DNA of 64,000 nt from Auanema rhodensis (taxonomy: Eukaryota; Nematoda; Chromadorea; Rhabditida; Rhabditidae): contig OZ059897.1 of NCBI GenBank assembly GCA_964057225.1, positions 9,920,001 through 9,984,000 of the forward strand, in the 5' to 3' direction. Under the pieces are notes generated by a model. The model did no database searches. It worked only from the letters and a program-made list of their open reading frames with translations, and was not told the DNA's origin. The position numbers were made by a program, and so were the translations under genes. Below are positions 22,847 to 34,403 of this stretch, piece after piece. Position 1 is the stretch's first letter, and the number at the start of each line of letters is the position of its first letter.

Positions 22847-25686
22847 ATGGATATAATTCCAATATATGCTGTATTAGAGCTAATACTTGCAATCCATATT
22901 TCGTTATCTAATTTGTTAGTTTTATGGGTTTACTGTCGATATAAGAATGTTCGAACAGCTACAAATACATATATTTTCTCTTTGGCTTTAACGGATTTCC
23001 TTGCAGGTATGTATACTTACCATCTTCTCTTACTACGTATATCTTATTTTGTTTTTTTCAATTTTTAAAATGTTCTTTCAGGAAGTTTGGGTATTCCATT
23101 AGCTGTAATGAGTGCTATAACATTAAAGCCAAATTCATATTATGAATGTTTAGTAGTTCATCTCTCTCTATGTATTCTATGTACAGTTTCAACATTTCAT
23201 ATGCTTGCTATAGCATTTGATAAGTATGTAACTATATGTTGTAAAGATCAATTATTTGAAACAAGGTTAGTTTCTTTTAAAATTTTAATTTTAACATCTC
23301 ATCCTCATCCTCATTATTATCGTCTCCTTCTTCCTATTCATCGTCTTCGTCTCTTCTTCTGTTTTATTTCAATTTAATCTTTTAATCATTAATTCTATTT
23401 TTCACTTAATATATATTTAACTTATAAACATATAAAAATATCTGTTAATCCATCTTCTAAATAGTTTGTAATCAGACAAATCATCGTATATCATATTACA
23501 CATGTCTCACCTCTATTCAGTGTAATTTTAGTAACAAAAGTGATTAAATGTTGACAAATAGTAAGTAAAACTCTAATACTCTTTACTCATATTTATCACT
23601 TTTAATTCACAAAAATAAGGGATTTTCAGTCAACATCTCTATAATTATAGACAAATGTTTTTTGATCTTCAATCAGCTCTTTTTCAAGCTTAATCTAATG
23701 ACTATCCTATGTTGCTTTTTGATTAATGAGTTCCCAAGATAACCTTACTGACTTTCTTTTTTTCTTTTTTTTTTATTTAATAATACTTGTTGCAGACATC
23801 ATAGGGCTATAATCCTTATTGCGTCATCATGGGTTGCAGGAACAGCAATCGCCATAATGCCCGTATTTAATATTTTTGGCTTTGCCGAGTACGTTTTCAG
23901 CTTTAAAGTTTTCAAAGTTATCGATGCCATAAAAAAAATGATTGGTATGCCATCATTTGTTGAAACATCCCCAAAGCTTCAGCACATTTTATAGCTTTGC
24001 TTGTTAGGTTTTCAAATAAAATTGGGGAGACGTTTCTCGAAAGTGAAATATCTGAACGAAAAGGGAGGAAAACCCGAAATCGAAAATATCTGGAAGCACA
24101 TGACCACTAGTAGAAGAGAGCCAGGAACAGAGAGTGTTAGTAGAAGAGAGCAAAGTTAGAAGAAGGGAGGGAGGAAGAAAGAGAGAGGAAGAAAAGGAGA
24201 AGCATGATATGCAATAAAGAGATAACGGTGGTAATATTAGGTCAAATCTTATTGATTTTAAATATACATATGTTAGTTCTCTCTCGTAACTTAAAATTGC
24301 TCTAACTATAGGTACATATATCTCTTATGTTGCAAAAAAGGTCGCAAAGGGCAATATCCTCGATTAGAATTCGAAAATTAAAGATTCAAATTACAAAGTT
24401 CAAGTTCAAAAACAAAATAAACTTTTACTCATATTTCAGAACTGAACCTGATTTCATTCGTCACAACATGGAATGTCATTTTACAGTAGTTGTAGACTAT
24501 CGTTATCTGATTTATGTAATCTTTGTTGGAACTATATTAGCTCCAACTGTTTTTATTATATTTTGTTATGTTAGTATATACAGTCGAATAAGAAAAGAAG
24601 AGCAACAGGTTTATAGTTTTAATTTAAGTTTTAAGTTTTAATTAATCCTCTTTCAGGTGCGATGTCTCTTACCGAAAACTGAGCAAGAGCGACGCTTACA
24701 GGGACGTCGAAAATTAATAAAAATTCTATTAATCTTAGTTGTTTCATATGGAATTTGCTGGTACGTCATTTTAAATTTTCACTTAAGAAACTTTCCAAAA
24801 AGGAAAAAGGTGTCCGTGTGTGCAAATCTAAAATAGCATCTTGAGCATCAGTAGTAGATATCTTCTTCTCGTCTCTTCCGTTCCATCAACTCTACCGGAA
24901 GCGAAAAGATGAAGATCGTCACGTATAAATGAGAATTAAGAGAGAAATATAAAGAAAAAAGTGAGAAAAAGGGAAATAATGATGTTACGAAATGGAAATA
25001 ACGTCTTCAAAGACGAAGTCTAAATGACCAATGAAATCAAAAATTGCCTCAAAATGGAATACGCGAGTTTGTTGTGTACAGCACAGGGGTGATAGAAGGG
25101 GAGTAGTGTATGATGATGATGATGATGATGTGAAAAGTTGTAAGTATGTCAATAGATTTATAAAAAATAAATATTTTATATTATAACATATAGTAATATA
25201 ATAATAATTTGATTTATTTATAGGTATCCATTATATATTATAAATACAATCGTTTACTTTTGGCCAAATTCAAAAGTAAAAGATTTAACTTTATGGACTG
25301 TTGTATTATCACATATTTCATGTGCTCTTAATCCATTAATTTATGCTTATGGTATGCCAGGTTTTAAGAAAGTAAGTTGGAATCTTACATCTTAAATGCT
25401 AAAAATTTTTTTCCACTTTCAGGCATTACGTAATTTCTTCAATATTCCATCTGATAATAATAATACTTTTATTGGAAATCATTCCCAATATATGAATAGC
25501 AAACGATTCGATCCTCATGGAAGCCAACAATCAAGACTTGGAACTTCACTTAAATCTTCTGAAGAATCTCATCTCAAAATTCGTAAAATTAGTGCTCCAG
25601 TCTCATATAATAGACGTCCAACTCCAACTAATCATCAATCAGCCCGTAAAGCAACACTCATCAGTATAGCTTTAGCTGTTATATGA
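22847..25686 (+). CDS. Class A GPCR, adenosine-receptor-like
   Basis: Seven exons (22847-23006, 23082-23265, 23796-23888, 24440-24608, 24657-24760, 25224-25371, 25423-25686) give 373 residues in frame. TM1 (ELILAIHISLSNLLVLWVY) and TM2 (NTYIFSLALTDFLAG) follow the adenosine-receptor pattern. The TM3 end is AIAFDKYVTICC (DKY in place of DRY). TM6 is ILLILVVSYGICWYPLYI. TM7 carries the NPLIYAYGMPGFKKALR form of NPxxY. The ATG sits right behind a TTTTTAG acceptor, so a trans-spliced message is likely. The Ser/Arg-rich tail ends ISIALAVI. Adenosine receptors signal through Gs or Gi, and ligand choice here is inferred only from overall pattern; amine or orphan receptors are alternatives. Introns 3 and 5 are about 550 and 460 nt and purine-rich, unlike most others in the window. 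Confidence 0.72.
25111..25131. repeat. (GAT)n microsatellite in GPCR intron 5
   Basis: Seven units of TGA/GAT within the intron 24761-25223. Confidence 0.85.
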
Positions 25687-27196
25687 CCAAATTAATTTGA
25701 TTAATTTATTTCTTTTATTTCAAATTTTCTCATTTTTGATGTGATAGAGTTATGGTGATGATCTCATTTTCTTTTCTTCTGTAAGTATGCAACAAAAAAG
25801 TGATAGAACTCATATCAAGTACATGTATGAATGTATGAATATGTAAGAATTTACTGCCTTGTAATATAAATAAATCTTTCAATTTCAATCAGATCTATCT
25901 CAATTAAATAGAAAAACATATAAGTTTCCTAAGTTTTATTTTTTAAATTTTCATTTTTAATTTGCATATACGCAAAAGCGGTTGCATTTCTAATTCGCAC
26001 AAATTTTTTTGATTTCTTTTTTATTTCATATTTCCTCTTAAAATTCGATGAAATTACTACTAATACTACTGTTAGTTATAGTTATTTGTTTCTTCAAAGG
26101 CAGTATCTAATCGAATAGTTTTCTGTTACAGACGTCATAAGCAACTACAGAGCCACGAATTTCTCTCTCATAGCTCTTATAGCTCATCTTAGCTTTTTCG
26201 ATCGTCGACACCCCCTCATCTCTACCTCGTTAGCTTGGGGGTTCTTTTTCAAAGCTTTCATCTACGTTGTTTGCGTACGTAATCTGCTGATTAAAATAAA
26301 TGAGTGAATAAATGGTTACAGACATATTTCTATATACAAAAAGAAAATTTCGATAAATCTCATTGAGAAAACCCCCCTAAGTTAATTAAATTGTTCTTTG
26401 GTCATCAGTAAAATATAAACTAAAGAAGATGAAGAAGAAGAAGAATACAATGACGACGAAGATGATGATGATGATGATGATGATGATGAAGTGAAGAGGG
26501 TGGTGGTATCTGAAGAAATATAGTTTGCTGTCCCTGTAAACTAAGGGATATTCAGCTCAATAGAAAAAGCTGATTTGGATAATTTCATCGAATGCATCTT
26601 AAATCATATTTTCTTCTTAGAACTATTGAATGCAGATTATCTAAAGATACAAAAAATCGGAAGGACAGTTTCAAAAAGAAGTTCCACTTCTATTGTTTAC
26701 AGATATTACTGTAGATTCCCAATACTTATTACAACTCATAGTTAATCGTCAAGTCTTTCGTCTTCCAAAACTTTTCTGAAACACCGGTCTGTTAAGAAGA
26801 AAAGAGCGAATCGGCGAGAATCAGACAACGAAAATCACTTAGAAGATATAGTCGATCCATGAATTCAAGGACAGAGAGCACTAATGGCTGAGCAAATCTC
26901 AAGTATTCATATACACAGTCTATCTCTTCTCTCAAGAATGAAAGAATAAAGAAAAAAGAGAGGAATAGAAGAAATAAATCGGACGATTGTTTGAGGGAAA
27001 ATGTTTCAAACGGAATCTTTGAGAGATTACGACATACAGAGAAGGGGGCGGTACAGAACGGTAAAGCTTTGCTGGCAACATCGCTGCGCGACCTTAGCGC
27101 GAGCGACTCCGCCATCCGACAGTCAGTGGAGCAACCGCACGAGCAATAGGCTATCCTCAGATCTTCGGAAGACAAATTCGACTGAAGACATAAAAC
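25687..27196. promoter_or_regulatory. GPCR 3' UTR and promoter/5' UTR of first myosin gene
   Basis: An AATAAA at 25869-25874 fits the end of the GPCR message. A GAT repeat lies at 26461-26488. From about 26800 to the ATG the sequence becomes much less AT-rich and purine-rich, consistent with the promoter and 5' leader of a strongly expressed muscle gene. No separate gene is supported. Confidence 0.5.
26461..26488. repeat. (GAT)n microsatellite
   Basis: About nine GAT units about 0.7 kb upstream of the first myosin gene. Confidence 0.9.
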
Positions 27197-30100
27197 ATGT
27201 CAGCTGCACACGAAAAGGATCCAGGATGGCAATACCTCCGTCGTTCACGCGAACAAGTACTTGAGGTAAGCTTTAAGTTTATAAAGTTTTAAGCTGTATA
27301 TACTATGCAATATTACTATACTCAATCTAAATTCGTCTATCTATCTATTATACATTCTGATGGAGTTGTTTAGGATCAGTCTAAGCCTTATGATTCAAAA
27401 AAGAATTGTTGGATTCCTGATGCTGAGGAAGGATACATGGCAGCTGAGATCAAATCCACTAAAGGCGATACCACTACCGTAGTTACTATTGCTGGAGTAG
27501 AGGTAATCATCCATCATATCTTCTTATTAATTTTCTTAATTTTATTTAATCTTATTATAGAAAACCGTCAAAAAGGATCTCGTACAAGAAATGAATCCAC
27601 CTAAATTTGAGAAAACCGAAGATATGTCTAATTTGACTTTCCTTAATGATGCCTCTGTTCTTTGGAATCTTCGTGCTCGTTATGCATCTATGCTCATCTA
27701 CGTAAGTTCATTTGGTGCTATTGAAAATTGGAAAATATCTTGAAAACAATTAGCAGATTCACTCTGTTTGTTTCAATCAATAGATAAGTTTGAAAAATAT
27801 AATTTCAATACAGAATCTCAAAGCTCACTGTACTTTTTCTTTGAATGAACTATGGCACTTTGCGAGTGTATAGTGGAAGAAATAGGAAGAAATTAGCTCA
27901 GAAATTATTTTGCCATTGACTTGTCTCATCTCACTTAGGCTTCTCTCAAGAATTTTTAGGATAATCGTCAAATTCAATTGTTCTTAGAACAGTTTGCCTC
28001 TTTCATGCTATCGTTCTCTCTCTATTTTCTCTTCGTGATCTCTATCATAACCTATGCTCTCTCGATCGCCTTTCTTCGCAATGCGACGGAAGACAGCGAG
28101 GCATGGATAAGAGATTTGCAAACAACGAAGATCACCCGACTCACAGTTAGCTGACGACGGCACACTGTGCACGATAGCCGGTTTGAGCACGCCATACACT
28201 GTCGCAGTCCTTCACATCCTCCCCCACATCGTCTACTTATCTGCTGAGAAGAGGACGAAAAAATTCAAAAAGAAACATAGCAAGGGGGAATAATCGAGAT
28301 AAAACTTAATTAGAATGATAATAATTGGGAGAATAAAAAAGTTGATGAAACAACACGAACTTCAAACAACTTTACCATTTTCAGACTTATTCGGGTCTTT
28401 TCTGCGTCGTAATCAATCCATACAAACGTCTTCCAATTTACACCGACTCTGTCGCCCGTATGTTCATGGGCAAGAGACGTACTGAGATGCCACCCCATCT
28501 TTTCGCTGTTTCTGACGAAGCTTACAGAAACATGCTCCAAAACCATGAAAATCAATCTATGCTCATTACCGGAGAATCCGGAGCCGGAAAGACTGAAAAC
28601 ACCAAGAAGGTAGGATTCAGAATCTCGTTCTTTGATTCATTTTGACTTCTTTAGGTAATTGCCTACTTCGCCTCTGTTGGAGCTTCCCAACAAGAGGGCA
28701 ACAAGAACTCCGGAGAAAAGAAGGTCACCCTCGAAGACCAAATTGTACAGACCAACCCTGTCCTCGAGGCCTTCGGTAACGCCAAGACTGTCCGTAACAA
28801 CAACTCCTCCCGTTTCGGAAAGTTCATCCGTATTCACTTCTCCAAGCAAGGAAGACTTGCCTCTTGTGATATTGAACACTACCTCCTCGAGAAATCTCGT
28901 GTTATCCGTCAAGCTCCTGGAGAGCGTTGCTACCATATCTTCTACCAGATCTTCTCTGATTACAAACCTGAGTTGAAGGACAAGCTCCTCCTTAACAAGC
29001 CACTCAAGGATTACTGGTTCGTTGCTCAAGCTGAGTTGACCATCGATGGTATCAACGATACCGAAGAATTCCAACTTACTGACGAAGCCTTCGACATCCT
29101 TAACTTCTCCGAGCAAGAGAAGATGGACTGCTACAAACTTATGGCTGCTCATCTTCACTCTGGAGCCATGAAGTTCAAGCAACGTCCACGTGAAGAACAA
29201 GCTGAAGCTGACGGAACTGATGATGCTGAAAAGGCTTGTGCTATGTACGGAATTGATGTTGACCAATTCATCAAAGCCTTGGTTTCCCCAAGAGTTAAAG
29301 TAGGAACTGAATGGGTTTCCAAGGGACAGAATGTTGACCAAGTTAACTGGGCTATTGGAGCTATTGCCAAGGGTCTGTACGCTAGAATCTTCCACTGGTT
29401 GGTTAAGAAGTGTAACTTGACTCTTGATCAACAAGGAATCAACCGTGATTACTTCATTGGAGTACTTGATATCGCTGGTTTCGAAATCTTCGATGTAAGC
29501 TTTTCCATATTCAACTTCATTCTAATGAATTTTCTAATTTTAGTTCAACTCCTTCGAACAGCTCTGGATTAACTTCGTAAACGAGAAGCTCCAACAGTTC
29601 TTCAATCACCACATGTTCGTTCTTGAACAGGAAGAATATGCTCGTGAAGGTATCCAATGGACTTTCATCGATTTCGGTCTTGATCTCCAAGCCTGTATCG
29701 AACTTATTGAGAAGGTTTGTCAACTCTTCTCTTCAACTTATTCTGATTTTCTCCTCTTTTAGCCACTTGGTATCATCTCTATGCTCGATGAAGAATGTAT
29801 TGTACCAAAGGCTACTGATATGACTTTGGCTCAGAAGCTTGTTGAACAACATTTGGGCAAACACCCCAACTTCGAGAAGCCCAAGCCACCAAAGGGAAAG
29901 CAAGCCGAAGCTCACTTTGCCATGCGTCACTACGCTGGTACTGTCCGCTACAACGTCAGCAACTGGCTCGAGAAGAACAAGGACCCCCTCAACGACACTG
30001 TCGTCTCCGTCATGAAACAATCCAAGGCCAACGAGCTTTTGGTTGAAGTCTGGGGAGATTACACTACCCAGGAAGAGGCTGCTGCTCAAGCCAAGAGTAA

Positions 30101-33100
30101 GTTAGAAAAATCAAAGATGCGATAATAACAGAGAAACTTAGGCGGTGGAGCAAAGAAGAAGGGTAAGTCTGGATCTTTCATGACTGTATCCATGATGTAC
30201 CGTGAATCCCTCAACAAGCTCATGACTATGCTTCACAAGACCCATCCTCACTTCATCCGTTGTATCATCCCCAACGAGAAGAAGCAAGCTGGTAAGAATA
30301 CCCTGAGGCTATTGTGATATTTTATTTTCTTCTTTTAGGTATGATCGATGCTGCTCTTGTACTTAACCAGTTGACCTGTAACGGTGTACTTGAAGGTATC
30401 CGTATTTGCCGTAAAGGTTTCCCCAACAGAACCCTTCACCCCGACTTCGTCCAGCGTTACGCTATCCTTGCCGCAAAGGAAGCCAAGTCTAGCAAAGACC
30501 ATAAAGTTGCTGCTGGAGCTATTCTTGACGCCATCGTTGCTAGGAAGAGACTTGACAACGAACAATTCAGAATTGGACACACCAAGGTCTTCTTCAAGGC
30601 TGGAGTTGTTGCCCATATGGAAGATCTTCGTGACGAAAGACTCAACGATATCATTACTGGCTTGCAGTGCGCTATTCGCGCTCACAACGCTCTTGCTGAT
30701 TCCGGAGCTCGCAGACGTCAACTCAACTCTTACATCATTCTTCAAAGAAACATCCGTTCTTGGTGCATTCTCCGCACATGGGATTGGTTCTTACTCTTCG
30801 GTAAGATCAGACCTCAACTCAAATGCGGAAAGATGGCTGAAGAAATGTCAAAGATGGCTGAAGAGCACAAGTCTCTCGAAAGTGCCGCTGCTAAGGTTGA
30901 AGCCGAGCGTAAGGCTAAGGAAGAGAGCTACAACAAATTGAATGCCGACAAGGCAAAATTGTTGGAACAGCTCGAAATGACCAAGGGAGGATCTGCTGCT
31001 ATTGAAGAGAAGCTCACCAGATTGAATGGTGCTAAGCAGGAGTTGGAGAAGGGTCTTAATGATATCAGTGATAGACTCTCTGAGCAAGAAGATAGAAATG
31101 CCGATCTTGAGAAGCAGCGCAGAAAAGCTCAACAAGAAGTCGAGAATATGAAGAAGAGTATCGAATCTGTTGATTCCAGTCTTCTTAAATCCCAGGAAGA
31201 GAAGCAAGCTAAGGAAAACCAAATTCGCTCTCTTCAAGATGAGATGAACTCTCAGGATGAATCTGTTGCTAAGTTGAACAAGGAGAAGAAGCATTTGGAA
31301 GAAGTTGCTCGTCAACTTGTTGAAGATTTACAAGCTGAAGAAGCCAAGATGGCTCAAGCTAACCGTTTAAAGGCTAAGCTTGAACAAACTCTTGATGAAA
31401 TGGAAGAATCTGTTGAGCGTGAGAGACGTATTCGCGCTGATACTGAAAAATCCAAGAGAAAGGTTGAGTCCGAACTCAAGGCTGCTCAAGAAAATCATGA
31501 AGAAATGACTAGGATTAAACAGGAGGCCGAGTCTTCTCTTAAGAAGAAGGAAGCTGACATCCATGCCCTTAGCGTTCGTATTGAGGATGAGCAAGCTATG
31601 GCTAACCGATTAACTCGTCAATCTAAAGAAAACGCTGCTCGCATTATCGAGATTGAAGATGAGCTCGAGCATGAGCGTCAAACTCGTGCTAAGGCCGATC
31701 GCGCCCGTGCTGAGCTTCAACGCGAACTTGATGACTTGAATGATCGTCTTGATGAGCAAAACAATCAAATGCAAGCTCAACTTGAGCTCAACAAGAAGAA
31801 GGATTCTGAACTTATTAAGAGCAGACGCGACTTGGAAGAAAAGAACATGGCTCATGAAGATCAACTTGGATCTCTTCGCAAAAAGAACAACGATACCATC
31901 GCTGATTTAACCAATCAATTGGATGCTTTACAAAAGAACAAAGCTAAGCTTGATAAGGAAAAGGGAGGCCTCCAGAAGGACCTTGACGACTTGAATGTTC
32001 AAGTTGATCAGGAAACTAAGGCTCGTGTTGAACAGGAACGTCTTTCCAAACAATACGAAATTCAAGTTGCTGAGCTTCAACAGAAGGTTGATGAGCAATC
32101 CCGTCAAATCGCTGATTACTCCAGCTCTAAGGGACGTCTTGTCAATGACAACAGTGATCTCCTTAGACAAGTTGAAGAACTCGAAGTTCAGCTTGGAGCT
32201 CTCAATCGTGCTAAGGCTGCCCTTAGCAGTCAACTGACTGAGGCTAAGAAGGCGGCTGAAGACGAGACCCACGAGCGCCAAGACTTCAACGCCACCTGCA
32301 AGAACTTGGAGCACGAAATCGATCAGTGCCACGAACTTCTTGAGGAAGAAATTAATGCCAAGGACGACATCCAAAGACAACTCAGCCGTATCAATTCCGA
32401 AATTTCTCAATGGAAGGCCCGTTATGAGGGAGAAGGACTTGTCGGAGCCGACGAATTGGAAGACCTTAAGAGAAAACAAATGGCTCGCGTCATGGATCTC
32501 CAAGAAGCCCTTTCTGCCGCTCAAAACAAGGTTATCTCTCTTGAGAAGGCTAAGAGTCGCCTTCTTCAAGATACCGAAGATGCTCGGTCTGATGTCGATA
32601 GACACCTTACTGTCATCGCTGCCCTTGAGAAGAAACAAAGAGCCTTCGACAAGATTGTTGAAGACTGGAAGCGCAAGGTTGATGATATTCAAAAGGAAAT
32701 TGATGCAACCACTCGCGACTCTCGCAGCACATCTACCGAAATCTTCAAGCTTCGCTCTGCCATGGATAATTTAACCGAGCATATTGAGACTCTTCGTCGC
32801 GAGAACAAGGGATATTCCCAAGAGATTCGTGACCTCAATGAACAAATCGGACAGGGAAGCCGCAGCTACCATGATATTCAAAAGTGCGTCAAGCGCTTGG
32901 AACAAGAAAAGGAGGAACTCCAACACGCTCTTGATGAGGCTGAGGCTGCTTTAGAAGCCGAGGAAAGCAAGGTTCTTAGATCTCAAATCGAGGTTCAACA
33001 AATTCGCTCTGAGATCGAGAAGCGTATCCAAGAGAAGGAGGAAGAGTTCGAGAACACCCGCAAGAACCACCAACGTGCTCTTGAATCCATCCAAGCTTCC

Positions 33101-34403
33101 TTGGAAACTGAAACCAAGAGCAAGGCTGAACTCCTTCGCGCTAAGAAGAAGTTAGAGAGCGATATCAACCAACTTGAAATTGCCCTTGATCATGCTAACA
33201 AGGCCAATGTTGATGCTCAAAAGAACCTTAAGAGATTATTCGACCAGGTATGAAGTTATTTCAGAATATGATATTCTTATTCAAAACATTTTAGGTCAAA
33301 GAGCTCCAATCTCAAGTTGATGAAGAACAAAGACGCCGTGAGGAAATCCGTGAGAACTACCTGTCTGCCGAGAAACGTCTCGCTGTTGCCTTGTCTGAAT
33401 CTGATGACTTGGCCAACAGAATCGAAGCTGCTGAGAAGGTAAATATGACAGAATTTGCAAGTTTTCAAAAATTTCTTTCAGCACAAGAAGCAATTGGAAA
33501 TCGATCAAGGAGATCTTAAATCTCAGAACACTGAATTGATCGCCAACAATGCTGCTTTGTCTGCTATGAAACGTAAGGTTGAGAATGATGTTCAAATCGC
33601 CAGAGTAAGTTTAATGGAAGGAAACCTATCTAATATTCTGTTTATAGAACGAATTGGATGATATTCTCAATGAGCTTAAGGTTTCCGAGGAACGTGCCCG
33701 CAAGGTATAGTTGTTGTGTGTCAATATCATACTAAATGACTGATGATTGAAGGCTGCTGCTGACGCTGACCGCCTATCCGAAGAAGTCAGACAAGAACAG
33801 GAGCACGCTATGCATGTTGACAGACAACGCAAAGGACTTGAACTTACCGCCAAAGAATTACAACAGAAGATCGATGATGCCGAACGCGCTATGGTTCAAT
33901 GTAAGCAGCAAAAATCAAGATATGAACTTTAAAAATCATTTTCAGTCGGACAAAAAGCCCTTGCCAAGGTTGAAGACCGTATTCGCGTGTTGGATGCCGA
34001 ATTCCACTCCGAACAACGCCGTCACCAAGAAGCCATCAAGGGTGTTGCCAAGCAAGAACGTCGTTCTCGCGAACTCCAATTCCAGGTTGAAACTGAGTAC
34101 AACAGATGATTCTTAACATTGTGCTTGCTTATAGGTCGAGGAAGATAAGAAAGCCTTCGACCGCCTACAGGAAATGGTAGAGAAATTGCAACAAAAGATC
34201 CGCGTACAGAAGAGACAAATCGAGGAAGCTGTAAGAACTCATCAAACTGATCTATTTGTAAAGAAACTGTTTTACAGGAAGAAGTAGCAACGCAGAACTT
34301 ATCTAAGTTCCGACAGATACAATTAGCTCTCGAGAACGCAGAAGAACGTGCCGAAGTAGCCGAGAATAGCCTTGTTCGTATGCGTGGACAGAAGCGAGTA
34401 TAA
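27197..34403 (+). CDS. Muscle myosin heavy chain, pharyngeal type (MYO-1/MYO-2-like)
   Basis: Sixteen exons give 1933 residues: 27197-27265, 27374-27502, 27561-27701, 28385-28609, 28655-29494, 29544-29714, 29763-30096, 30142-30291, 30339-33247, 33295-33438, 33482-33604, 33648-33704, 33753-33900, 33946-34085, 34135-34230 and 34278-34403. The motor has the P-loop GESGAGKT (176-183), switch 1 NNNSSRFGK and switch 2 DIAGFE (460-465). The actin-binding loop holds [11 protein letters not shown], followed by IQ-type sequence and a long heptad coiled coil. The stretch [18 protein letters not shown] and the HWLVKK block recall C. elegans pharyngeal myosins rather than UNC-54. The tail stops at MRGQKRV without the non-helical tailpiece of the second gene. 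It forms thick filaments. Parts of the motor are base-identical to the gene at 38177, introns included. Confidence 0.9.
27702..28384 (+). promoter_or_regulatory. Long intron 3 of first myosin gene, candidate enhancer
   Basis: A 683-nt intron in a gene where most introns are 43-60 nt. The part from about 28080 to 28250 is far less AT-rich than other introns. In C. elegans unc-54 the muscle enhancer lies in intron 3. That the same role holds here is inferred from position and length only. Confidence 0.4.

Noticed and set aside
28637-29434. 265-codon antisense ORF in each myosin motor (also 40441-41238)
   Set aside because: Exact antisense of exon 5 in both paralogues. It is present twice only because the sense exons are alike.
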